DNA of 5,624 nucleotides. It comes from Bacteroidales bacterium (GTDB lineage Bacteria > Bacteroidota > Bacteroidia > Bacteroidales > VadinHA17). The notes beneath the pieces are model-generated. The model saw only the letters and a program-made list of their open reading frames with translations. It was not told the DNA's origin and did not search any database. The translations under genes and the position numbers were made by a program. Shown in pieces: positions 1 through 5,624 of this stretch; position 1 is the stretch's first letter; every line of letters starts with the position of its first letter. The stretch spans positions 1 through 5,624 of the forward strand of contig JALOMK010000165.1 in NCBI GenBank assembly GCA_025455505.1, in the 5' to 3' direction.

Positions 1-1586
1 CGGTGCCTGTCACAGGAAAGATACGAAACACTCCCTTCCCGGTAAACATAGGCCGCAACGCCGAGATTCACGGTCAGGAAACCTCTGTTTACCTCTGCGA
101 TGCACTGATTGACCAGGTAGGTATCTTCAGCGATGCAATAGGCTATAAAGTCCTGGCGGCACCTGGAACTGCCATTAAATCAAAGGCAGTGCTATGGCTC
201 GATTTCGAAAGGATTGAAGAGGGAGGCGATTTTTTCAGCTATGGAATAGGGGCAAGGACCTACGGATCGATTTGGCCCGACAGGCGACCGCAACCCGAGA
301 TGTGGCAGATCAAAAAATCAGGTCAACCGGTGTCTGTCCGTCTGTTATCGGCAGAACGGGGAGAGCTTGAAATCATTAACAGGCACCTCTTCACAAACCT
401 TAAAGAATATGACACGGAATGGTCATTTTACTGCGACGGGGAACTTCTCGGCAAAGGCATTGTTAGTGCTGACATCCCTCCGCTTAAGTCAGGGAAGCTT
501 GTTATTCCCCTGAAGAAGCCCGATATTAAGGAAGGTGCTGAATACAGGCTTTTTATAAGCTTCAGGCTGAAGGAGAAGACTTTATGGGCCGGTAAAGGGT
601 TCGAGATAGCCTGGGAGGAAATGGACCTGCCATGGTACTGGCCCGTGGAGCCTGTTCCGCCTGAGAAGATGAGCCCGGGGTTAGACTTTGACATTAATGC
701 CGGAAAAGTCAGCGGGAAAGATTTTACTTACACTTTCGACAAAAAGTCAGGCAGGCTTGCTTCGATGCTTTTCTCCGGCAGGGAATTGCTCAGGAGCGGA
801 CCGGCCCTTAATGTCTGGCGAGCCCCTCTGGCAAATGAAACGGATGAATGGGGCTTCTGGTCCTCGAACAGCAGGCACAGGACAGACGGTTATGGGCGCA
901 TGCCTGCAACTGAATGGTATTCAGCCGGCCTTGACAGACTGACAAGGGTTAACGAACTGTTCAGGATGAGTAAAAATGAGAGCGGGAATGCGGTTGTAGA
1001 AATAAGGAACATAATTCTGCTTGGAACCGGCAGGGGCGCCTTCTTCGACAATTACATTTACACAATCGACCCCGCAGGCGAAATTGTAATTGATCATTCG
1101 GTAATCCCGAACGGCGATATGCCTTCATGGCTTCCAAGGACGGGAGTCCAGCTGACTCTCCCCTCGTCCTGTTCAAATGTAAAATGGTATGGCAGGGGCC
1201 CGCAGGAAAACTATCCCGACAGAAAAACGGGATATAAGACCGGAATTTATACAAGTACAGTTGCCGGAATGTACGAGCCCTACCTTATCCCGCAGGACTA
1301 TGGTTTAAGATGCGACAACCGCTGGGTGAGGATTACAGACAAAGCAGGGAACGGGCTCGAGATTAAGGGCGACAGGCTCTTCAACTTCAGCGCTCAGAAC
1401 TTCTCAACAGACAATCTTACAAAGGCGCTGTATACATACCAGCTCCATGAATCGGATTGCGTTACACTCAATATCGACTATGCCACAAGCGGCGTGGGAT
1501 GTACAGCTCTCTCGGTATTCACAGAATACCAGGTGATGCCGCGGAGATATGATTTCAGGCTGACTGTCAGGCCGCTGAAACCCTGA
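1..1586 (+). CDS. LacZ-like glycoside hydrolase family 2 protein (beta-galactosidase-type), C-terminal part
   Basis: The reading frame is open to the left edge, so this is the C-terminal 527 or so residues of a protein probably near 1,000 residues; the GTG at position 3 is unlikely to be the true start. Numbering from it, residues 61-70 (KAVLWLDFER) match the end of the GH2 TIM barrel (GGFVWDWVD in LacZ), followed by GIGARTYGSIWPDRRPQPE (82-99), the counterpart of NGLVxxDRxPHP. Residues 105-205 form the Ig-like domain 4 (INRHLFTNLKEY, 125-135). Residues 225-525 are the large beta-sandwich domain 5: LNVWRAPLANE (269-279), WYGRGPQENYPDRKTG (395-410) and GVGC (497-500). Such enzymes hydrolyse terminal beta-galactosides or related glycosides, usually in the periplasm of Bacteroidota. 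The LacZ nucleophile motif EYAHAMGN is not visible where expected, so substrate and even activity are uncertain. Family membership is secure; beta-galactosidase specificity is only inferred. Confidence 0.87.
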   Translation, partial: VPVTGKIRNTPFPVNIGRNAEIHGQETSVYLCDALIDQVGIFSDAIGYKVLAAPGTAIKSKAVLWLDFERIEEGGDFFSYGIGARTYGSIWPDRRPQPEMWQIKKSGQPVSVRLLSAERGELEIINRHLFTNLKEYDTEWSFYCDGELLGKGIVSADIPPLKSGKLVIPLKKPDIKEGAEYRLFISFRLKEKTLWAGKGFEIAWEEMDLPWYWPVEPVPPEKMSPGLDFDINAGKVSGKDFTYTFDKKSGRLASMLFSGRELLRSGPALNVWRAPLANETDEWGFWSSNSRHRTDGYGRMPATEWYSAGLDRLTRVNELFRMSKNESGNAVVEIRNIILLGTGRGAFFDNYIYTIDPAGEIVIDHSVIPNGDMPSWLPRTGVQLTLPSSCSNVKWYGRGPQENYPDRKTGYKTGIYTSTVAGMYEPYLIPQDYGLRCDNRWVRITDKAGNGLEIKGDRLFNFSAQNFSTDNLTKALYTYQLHESDCVTLNIDYATSGVGCTALSVFTEYQVMPRRYDFRLTVRPLKP

Positions 1587-1594
1587 ACCTTGCC

Positions 1595-2308
1595 TCAGGC
1601 AGGCTTCCTGATGAAGCCTGTTATTGTAAATGCTGCAACAATTACAATACCGATTGCAGCCGTAATTACAATTGACCTGTAATCGTCGCTTCTTTTAATT
1701 ATTATACCGGTAAAGGCCCATATCACTGAGAGGCCGATAAATGGATTCGACATGCCGTAAACAGCAAGCGATACAATAAGCACTCCGGCAGCAATCATTG
1801 CGATTGTCCAGCTTACTTCAGCTATACCGAACCTGTCCCATCCTATGCCAACAAGCAATGCCGTAAGATTTGCAATTGTTGCTATGCATATCCATCCGAG
1901 GTAAATTCCGAAAGCTGCCTTTATAAGGCCGTTGGGCAGGTCCCTGATGAACAAGTTGATGTAAATCAGGGATATCAGCAAACCCAGCATGAGTAATACA
2001 GAGGCATGGAGCCGCTGGTAATGCCATGCGATTATCCACAGGGCGTTGAAAAGGCAGGATATCCCGAAAAGGAGGCTGATGTTGCCTATTTCCACCTGCC
2101 GCGAACCTGTAAACTGGATTACGCAGTAGATAAGCAGGAGTATGTAGATTACTCCCCATATGGAGAATGTTACTCCCGCCGGCACAAAGAGGTTGGGATA
2201 TGCATCTGACAGCTCGCCGGTTGTTTTTCCGTTCAGGGGCAGCGCTGTTGCCAGGTAATTCATTACTATCATTGCCGCAAATAATACTATGTTCAGGATC
2301 TTTACCAT
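1595..2308 (-). CDS. TspO/MBR-related (tryptophan-rich sensory protein-like) multi-pass membrane protein
   Basis: A 237-residue, strongly hydrophobic protein with about seven or eight membrane segments, roughly at residues 4-21, 43-65, 77-95, 101-121, 131-153, 165-184, 189-204 and 210-232. The segment PAGVTFSIWGVIYILLL (43-59) and the motif FNALWIIAWHYQRLH (87-101) match the group often annotated as tryptophan-rich sensory protein, distantly related to the tetrapyrrole/cholesterol-binding TspO/MBR family. Classical TspO is about 155-160 residues with five helices, so this is an enlarged relative and ligand binding should not be assumed. The ATG is supported by an in-frame TAA at 2324-2326, five codons upstream, with no other start between. 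No Shine-Dalgarno sequence is visible. It begins 40 bp after the stop of the NIF3-like gene on the same strand, so the two are probably co-transcribed. Membrane location is confident, family fairly so, role unknown. Confidence 0.75.
   Translation of the reverse strand: MVKILNIVLFAAMIVMNYLATALPLNGKTTGELSDAYPNLFVPAGVTFSIWGVIYILLLIYCVIQFTGSRQVEIGNISLLFGISCLFNALWIIAWHYQRLHASVLLMLGLLISLIYINLFIRDLPNGLIKAAFGIYLGWICIATIANLTALLVGIGWDRFGIAEVSWTIAMIAAGVLIVSLAVYGMSNPFIGLSVIWAFTGIIIKRSDDYRSIVITAAIGIVIVAAFTITGFIRKPA
1600..1626 (+). terminator. Candidate intrinsic terminator after the GH2 gene
   Basis: Positions 1600-1607 (CAGGCTTC) and 1613-1620 (GAAGCCTG) form a perfect 8-bp stem around the five-base loop CTGAT, starting 14 bases after the GH2 stop codon. 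The trailing tract TTATTGT is only moderately T-rich, so termination strength is uncertain. The hairpin overlaps the 3' end of the convergent TspO-like gene, so the same bases also encode that protein's last residues. No T tract follows it on the minus strand, so it would serve mainly the plus-strand gene. Confidence 0.4.
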
Positions 2309-2348
2309 GACTGTATGTTTAGGTTACTGATTCAGGAATTTTTGCTTG

Positions 2349-3224
2349 TTAATATTGCCAGTATGATGCTCCCGTTTCAACAAAATGAACGGGTATGTCT
2401 TTTATGAATCCCTTCAGCCACGCAGCACAATAGTCCATTCCCGCTTCCTCTGACTGGACGTGACCGAGAAAGACTATTGCCTTGTTCCTTCCCTGGGCGA
2501 CTGCATCGCGCATGTATTCATAGGTTTCCCACTGCGGTACTTCACCAGCCAGCAACAGGTCCGTATCTTGCTCCCGAAGCAGCCTGAAATGAGCCTGGCT
2601 CCCTGGCGCTCCGACTGCAATCTTAATGGTACGCACTTTCATGTCTTTTTTGCCAATTACATTGAAGACCGATCCCGGGAATATTTTTTTCAGATGTACC
2701 AGCACAGCACCGAGATTCGTTTCAGGTACGAGGAAGCTGCTTGTGGAACCTTTCGCGAGATACTTTTCCCATCCAAGCTTCGAGGCCATCCCTGCCTGTA
2801 TCCCGTCGGGCTGCATCCTGTGTATGTAATCATGGAAACGCCAGATTACAAGATTATTATCCCTGATGTATTTCTGCTTCTCAAGGAAAACCGGATCGTC
2901 TGAGAACAGGGCAGTGGCATCGGAGTGATTGTAATACAGGGGTTCATGGGCAATAATCAGGTTGCAGTCGAGGGCAACGGCTTTCCTGAGCACATCCATA
3001 GAGGCAAACATTGTTGTCACTATACCCTTTACCGCGATTGAGGGGTCACCTTCCTTGATTACATCCACTGTGTTTGCAATAGCCGGCGAACCTGTCTTCA
3101 TGATTATGATTTCTATTATCTCTCCTGCAGTGCCTGCCGGCCTGCCTGCCGGATCCTTCGACATCGTTTTGCCTGATACTGCCAGTAACAGAACCAGTCC
3201 GGGGAGGAGGAGCTTCTTTTTCAT
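2349..3224 (-). CDS. NIF3-family (dinuclear metal centre) protein with an N-terminal signal peptide
   Basis: A 291-residue protein of the NIF3/YbgI/DUF34 family. Residues 1-19 (MKKKLLLPGLVLLLAVSGK) look like a Sec signal peptide: three lysines, a Leu/Val-rich core and a small-residue end, with no lipobox cysteine. After a short PAG-rich linker come the family blocks: VKGIVTTMFASMDVLRKA (65-82), IIAHEPLYY (90-98), IWRFHDYIHRM (127-137), DLLLAGEVPQWE (222-233) and FLGHVQSEEAGM (252-263). By comparison with YbgI, the metal site would use H93, E94, D132 or H135, H255 and E259; the second His of the usual HH pair is Glu here. Family members bind two metal ions and form toroidal hexamers; proposed roles include metal-dependent hydrolysis and damaged-metabolite repair, but the function is unsettled. 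The ATG is the only possible start, since an in-frame TAA lies at 3237-3239. It is likely first in an operon with the TspO-like gene. A periplasmic location is inferred from the signal peptide and is unusual for the family. Confidence 0.85.
   Translation of the reverse strand: MKKKLLLPGLVLLLAVSGKTMSKDPAGRPAGTAGEIIEIIIMKTGSPAIANTVDVIKEGDPSIAVKGIVTTMFASMDVLRKAVALDCNLIIAHEPLYYNHSDATALFSDDPVFLEKQKYIRDNNLVIWRFHDYIHRMQPDGIQAGMASKLGWEKYLAKGSTSSFLVPETNLGAVLVHLKKIFPGSVFNVIGKKDMKVRTIKIAVGAPGSQAHFRLLREQDTDLLLAGEVPQWETYEYMRDAVAQGRNKAIVFLGHVQSEEAGMDYCAAWLKGFIKDIPVHFVETGASYWQY
3131..3152. repeat. Short in-frame tandem repeat in the linker of the NIF3-like gene
   Basis: The 10-base unit TGCCTGCCGG occurs at 3131-3140 and again at 3143-3152, a 12-base period. 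On the coding (minus) strand it gives two Pro-Ala-Gly units (PAGRPAGT, residues 25-32) just after the signal peptide. Because the period is a multiple of three, gaining or losing a unit would only change the linker length. Confidence 0.6.
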
Positions 3225-3352
3225 TCCGGGGAGTTTTTAGAGGTACAATACGTAAAAATATGCAAAATATAGCAATTAATGCGAGAGGATGCCGAAGCTG
3301 TGAACAAGTTGTTATTTAGATTGTTTCTGATTAAACGACAGTCGTAACATAA
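3225..3352. promoter_or_regulatory. Divergent intergenic region with promoters for the NIF3-like and adaptor genes
   Basis: This 128-bp spacer separates two genes facing away from each other, so each must have a promoter here or inside its neighbour. It is AT-rich near both starts. I looked for the Bacteroidota promoter pattern (TTTG or TTG near -33, TAnnTTTG near -7). On the minus strand TATATTTTG is close but has three bases rather than two between TA and TTTG. On the plus strand TAGATTGT (3317-3324) matches only loosely. Neither has a convincing -33 element at the right spacing. No strong operator palindrome or Shine-Dalgarno sequence is visible. A regulatory role is inferred from gene orientation, not from a recognised site. 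Confidence 0.45.
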
Positions 3353-4747
3353 ATGAGAAAAACAGTAATTATAACAGCAGTAATAGTAATAGTAAGTTCT
3401 CTTGCACTAATGATTTTTGTGAGGGCGACAACTATCGACAGGGAAGCGGTAAGCTATGCCGGGGTTGAGAGGGGTAATTTCGAAATTACTGTGTCAGCCA
3501 CGGGAGAACTTGTTGCTCAAAAAGCCCTCGATATCAGGGGCCCTAATCTTGTGCAGAGCCTTAACATACGACCGATGCCTGTACGTCTGACCGACATTGT
3601 GCCTGAGGGAACAATAGTATCAAAGGGAGATTACATTGCAACTCTCGACAGGTCATCTTTTGCAAATACTCTCAAGGACGAAAGCGATATCCTGCGCGAC
3701 CTTAGGTCGCAGCTTGAAATGAAGCTTCTCGACACCGCAGTTGCACTTTCAGCCCTCAGGGACGAGATACGCAACCAGTACTATGTCATGGAGGAAGCTG
3801 CAATCACCCTTGAGCAGTCGAAGTTTGAGCCTCCTGCCATACAGAGACTTGCGAGGGTTGAGCTCGAAAAGGCACAGAGATTTCTCGATTACAGGCAGCG
3901 ACTTTACAATCTCAGGACAGGCCAGACCTCGTCTGAGGTAAGGAACCTTAGATATTCCTGGGAAAGGCAGCGGAACAAGGTTTCCGAGTTGCAGGCCCTG
4001 CTCGATGGCTTCATTATCCGGGCCCCGTCTGACGGGATAGTAATGTACAAAAAGGACAGGAATGGGATCAAAAGAAAAGCCGGATCGATGATCAGTCCCT
4101 TTGATCCTGTTATTGCAACACTCCCCGATCTAAGTACCCTGCAGTCGCGTATCTATGTTGGTGAGACTGATGTCACGAAACTCTCACATGGGCTTCCGGT
4201 GCAGGTCTCTGTAGATGCCTTCGGTGAAAAGTCATTCAGCGGTCAGATTGTGTCTGTTGCCAACATCGGGGAGCAGCTTTCAAATACCGACAGCAAGGTT
4301 TTTGAGGTCCTTGTAAAAATAGTTGATAGTGATCCCAGGCTAAGGCCAGCCATGACAACAGGTAACAGGGTCGTCATAAGCAGCCTGAAAGATGTCCTGT
4401 ACGTCCCTGCCGTGAGTGTACATGCAGGTGCCGACAGCATTCCCTTTGTATATACACGCGAAGGCAAGAAGCAGATAGTGATGCTTGGTGATGCCAACGA
4501 CAGGCATATAGTGATTGAAAGGGGTCTTGATGAAGGAGTGCAGGTATGGTCCGATGTACCGGCTGATCTCTCAAAGTTCCGTATCGCCGGTGCCGACCTG
4601 ATCCCGCATATACGCCAACAGAACAGGGAACGTAAACTTGCTCTTGAGAACGGCATTAATCCCGCCGTACCAGGAACTTCAAGGACAGGTTTCTTTCCGC
4701 CATCCTCAGGTAATTCAGGTACATCGGCTGCCTCAGGCGGAAATTAA
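3353..4747 (+). CDS. HlyD/MacA-like periplasmic adaptor subunit (membrane fusion protein)
   Basis: A 464-residue adaptor of the kind that links an inner-membrane ABC or RND pump to a TolC-type outer-membrane channel. An N-terminal anchor spans residues 4-23, then ERGNFEITVSATGELVAQ (39-56) opens the first beta strands. The biotinyl-lipoyl domain is split: VPEGTIVSKGDYIATLD (83-99) and FIIRAPSDGIVMYKK (220-234). Between them a helical hairpin of roughly 115 residues (104-218) turns near KFEPPAIQ (157-164). The beta-barrel follows (about 262-305, YVGETDVTKLSHGLPVQVSV) and then the membrane-proximal domain (about 312-400, RPAMTTGNRVVI at 331-342). The last 25 or so residues are Gly/Ser/Pro-rich and probably disordered. 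The start is fixed by an in-frame TAA immediately before the ATG; no Shine-Dalgarno sequence is seen. No permease, ATPase or outer-membrane channel lies next to it within the window, so the exported substrate and the pump type are unknown. Family is certain; MacA-like versus other subtypes is not resolved. Confidence 0.9.
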   Translation: MRKTVIITAVIVIVSSLALMIFVRATTIDREAVSYAGVERGNFEITVSATGELVAQKALDIRGPNLVQSLNIRPMPVRLTDIVPEGTIVSKGDYIATLDRSSFANTLKDESDILRDLRSQLEMKLLDTAVALSALRDEIRNQYYVMEEAAITLEQSKFEPPAIQRLARVELEKAQRFLDYRQRLYNLRTGQTSSEVRNLRYSWERQRNKVSELQALLDGFIIRAPSDGIVMYKKDRNGIKRKAGSMISPFDPVIATLPDLSTLQSRIYVGETDVTKLSHGLPVQVSVDAFGEKSFSGQIVSVANIGEQLSNTDSKVFEVLVKIVDSDPRLRPAMTTGNRVVISSLKDVLYVPAVSVHAGADSIPFVYTREGKKQIVMLGDANDRHIVIERGLDEGVQVWSDVPADLSKFRIAGADLIPHIRQQNRERKLALENGINPAVPGTSRTGFFPPSSGNSGTSAASGGN

Positions 4748-4785
4748 AAGGATACAGGCTTAAACCCCGGAAGGATATAATTTTA

Positions 4786-4809
4786 TTCTTCTCCTGCACC
4801 GGAGATGAA
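4786..4809 (+). other. Imperfect hairpin between the adaptor and GMC oxidoreductase genes
   Basis: Within the 108-bp gap (4748-4855), bases 4786-4794 and 4801-4809 pair as an eight-base-pair stem with one T-T mismatch (4789/4806) around the loop TGCACC. The sequence after it (ATAATAAAGC) is not T-rich, so it is a poor intrinsic terminator; it may be a leader structure, a processing site or chance. Further on, TATATTTA (4828-4835) resembles the Bacteroidota -7 element with one mismatch. It lies only 20 bases before the next start codon and lacks a clear -33 partner. Nothing else is recognised in the gap, and the two genes could be co-transcribed or separately controlled. Confidence 0.3.
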
Positions 4810-4855
4810 ATAATAAAGCTAACTTTCTATATTTACCTGCCTAAGCGGGCTGTAA

Positions 4856-5624
4856 ATGGAGAAAGTTTACGATTATATTGTAATAGGATCAGGTTTCGGA
4901 GGGAGTGTTTCGAGCCTGCGCCTTGCCGAAAAGGGATATTCTGTACTCACAATTGAACAGGGTAGGAGATACTATCCTTCATCATTTCCCAAATCGAACT
5001 GGAACCTGGGAAAATACCTCTGGGTTCCTGCCCTGAGGTTCTTCGGATTCCAGAAACTTTCGTTCTACACAACCGCAAGCATCCTTTCCGGAACAGGAGT
5101 GGGAGGCGGAAGCCTTGTCTATGCCAATACGCTTTACATCCCTCCTGATGAGTTTTTTGCAAATTCATCATGGAAGTCTTTCGGTGACTGGAAAAACATC
5201 CTTGAGCCCTTCTTCCTGAAGGCATCCTTCATGCTTGGCAGAACCGTATACAAGGGGCTTAACATCGAAGACAGGATCCTGAGGGAAGTCGCGGAAGAAA
5301 TGAATGCCGGTTCTACATTTGAACCTGTATTCGTTGGTGTCAATTTCGATGACCCTGAAAAAGAGCGCGATCCCTATTTCGGAGGGGAGGGGCCTCTCCG
5401 GAAAGGATGCATTGAATGTGCCGGCTGCATGGTCGGGTGCCGTGAGAACGCGAAGAACACACTAGACAGGAATTACCTGTGGTTCGCTGAGAAGCTTGGT
5501 TGTGAAATAGTTGCTGAAACCAAAGCTGAGAAAATAACATTTTCAGAAGGTATTTATACTGTTGAGACGAGGAAGCTGACATCGTTTCCGTTCCGTAAGA
5601 AACAGGCATTCAGGGCAAAAGGTC
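4856..5624 (+). CDS. GMC-type FAD-dependent oxidoreductase, cholesterol-oxidase (ChoD-like) branch, N-terminal part
   Basis: The frame is open to the right edge, giving 256 residues of a protein expected to be about 500-580 long. The start is fixed by a TAA directly before the ATG. Residues 5-35 form the FAD-binding Rossmann fold (IVIGSGFGGSVSSLRLAEKG, with the GxGxxG motif at 11-16 and the acidic residue E34 ending the second strand). The block SGTGVGGGSLVYANTLYIPP (78-97) is the second GMC flavin signature and is very close to ChoD-type sterol oxidases, as are WVPALRFFGFQ (56-66), DPYFGGEGP (172-180) and AKNTLDRNYLW (199-209). Cysteines 185, 188, 191 and 195 give a C-x2-C-x2-C-x3-C pattern. 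The family oxidises alcohols, including sterols, with FAD. The substrate-binding and catalytic His/Asn region near the C-terminus is outside the window, so activity and substrate cannot be judged. There is no signal peptide, so it is probably cytoplasmic. It follows the adaptor gene on the same strand after 108 bp. Confidence 0.88.
   Translation, partial: MEKVYDYIVIGSGFGGSVSSLRLAEKGYSVLTIEQGRRYYPSSFPKSNWNLGKYLWVPALRFFGFQKLSFYTTASILSGTGVGGGSLVYANTLYIPPDEFFANSSWKSFGDWKNILEPFFLKASFMLGRTVYKGLNIEDRILREVAEEMNAGSTFEPVFVGVNFDDPEKERDPYFGGEGPLRKGCIECAGCMVGCRENAKNTLDRNYLWFAEKLGCEIVAETKAEKITFSEGIYTVETRKLTSFPFRKKQAFRAKG

Noticed and set aside
688..942. Plus-strand 84-codon open frame in another frame of the GH2 gene
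   Set aside because: It overlaps conserved GH2 domain 5 sequence and encodes no recognisable protein.
1591..1601. Small palindrome TGCCT-C-AGGCA just before the terminator candidate
   Set aside because: A five-base stem with a one-base centre cannot form a stable hairpin and is within chance expectation for an operator.
2460..2903. Plus-strand open frame of 147 codons
   Set aside because: It lies wholly inside the NIF3-like gene on the opposite strand, whose protein has clear family motifs. The antisense translation shows no recognisable domain.
4243..4656. Minus-strand open frame of 137 codons
   Set aside because: It is antisense to the beta-barrel and membrane-proximal domains of the adaptor, has a Ser/Thr-rich composition typical of shadow frames, and shows no recognisable family.
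4832..4856. TTTAC ... GTAAA inverted repeat overlapping the GMC start codon
   Set aside because: Only the outer five bases and a few inner ones pair, the interior is largely mismatched, and no known regulator site is recognised.
4947..5609. Three minus-strand open frames of 69-92 codons
   Set aside because: All are antisense to the GMC oxidoreductase, whose plus-strand frame is continuous and rich in family motifs.

Overview
The window looks like a chromosomal piece of a Bacteroidota (Bacteroidetes) bacterium, most plausibly a Bacteroidales-type lineage. This is inferred from the protein families, from AT-rich leaders without clear Shine-Dalgarno sequences (two genes start at TAA-ATG junctions), and from heavy use of AGG for arginine. 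No rRNA, tRNA, CRISPR array, transposase or integrase is visible, and base composition looks even across the window.

Layout: (1) positions 1-1586, plus strand, hold the C-terminal half of a large LacZ-like glycoside hydrolase family 2 protein whose N-terminus lies outside the window. (2) Convergent to it, with only 8 bp between the stop codons, is a two-gene minus-strand unit. It is read from 3224 down to 1595: first a NIF3-family protein with an apparent signal peptide, then a multi-pass membrane protein distantly related to TspO/MBR (tryptophan-rich sensory protein). A hairpin at 1600-1620 may end transcription of the hydrolase. (3) A 128-bp divergent spacer (3225-3352) separates this unit from (4) a plus-strand HlyD/MacA-like periplasmic adaptor (3353-4747). 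(5) After a 108-bp gap containing an imperfect hairpin comes the N-terminal 256 residues of a GMC-type FAD oxidoreductase of the cholesterol-oxidase (ChoD-like) branch. It runs off the right edge (4856-5624).

The genes do not form one obvious known system. The hydrolase belongs to extracytoplasmic glycan breakdown. The NIF3-like and TspO-like genes are probably co-transcribed. The adaptor normally needs an ABC or RND pump and an outer-membrane channel, and none is encoded beside it here. The most notable points are the exported NIF3-like protein with altered metal ligands, the hydrolase that seems to lack the usual LacZ nucleophile motif, and a four-cysteine ferredoxin-like motif inside the GMC oxidoreductase. 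I see no strong evidence for a wholly new system.
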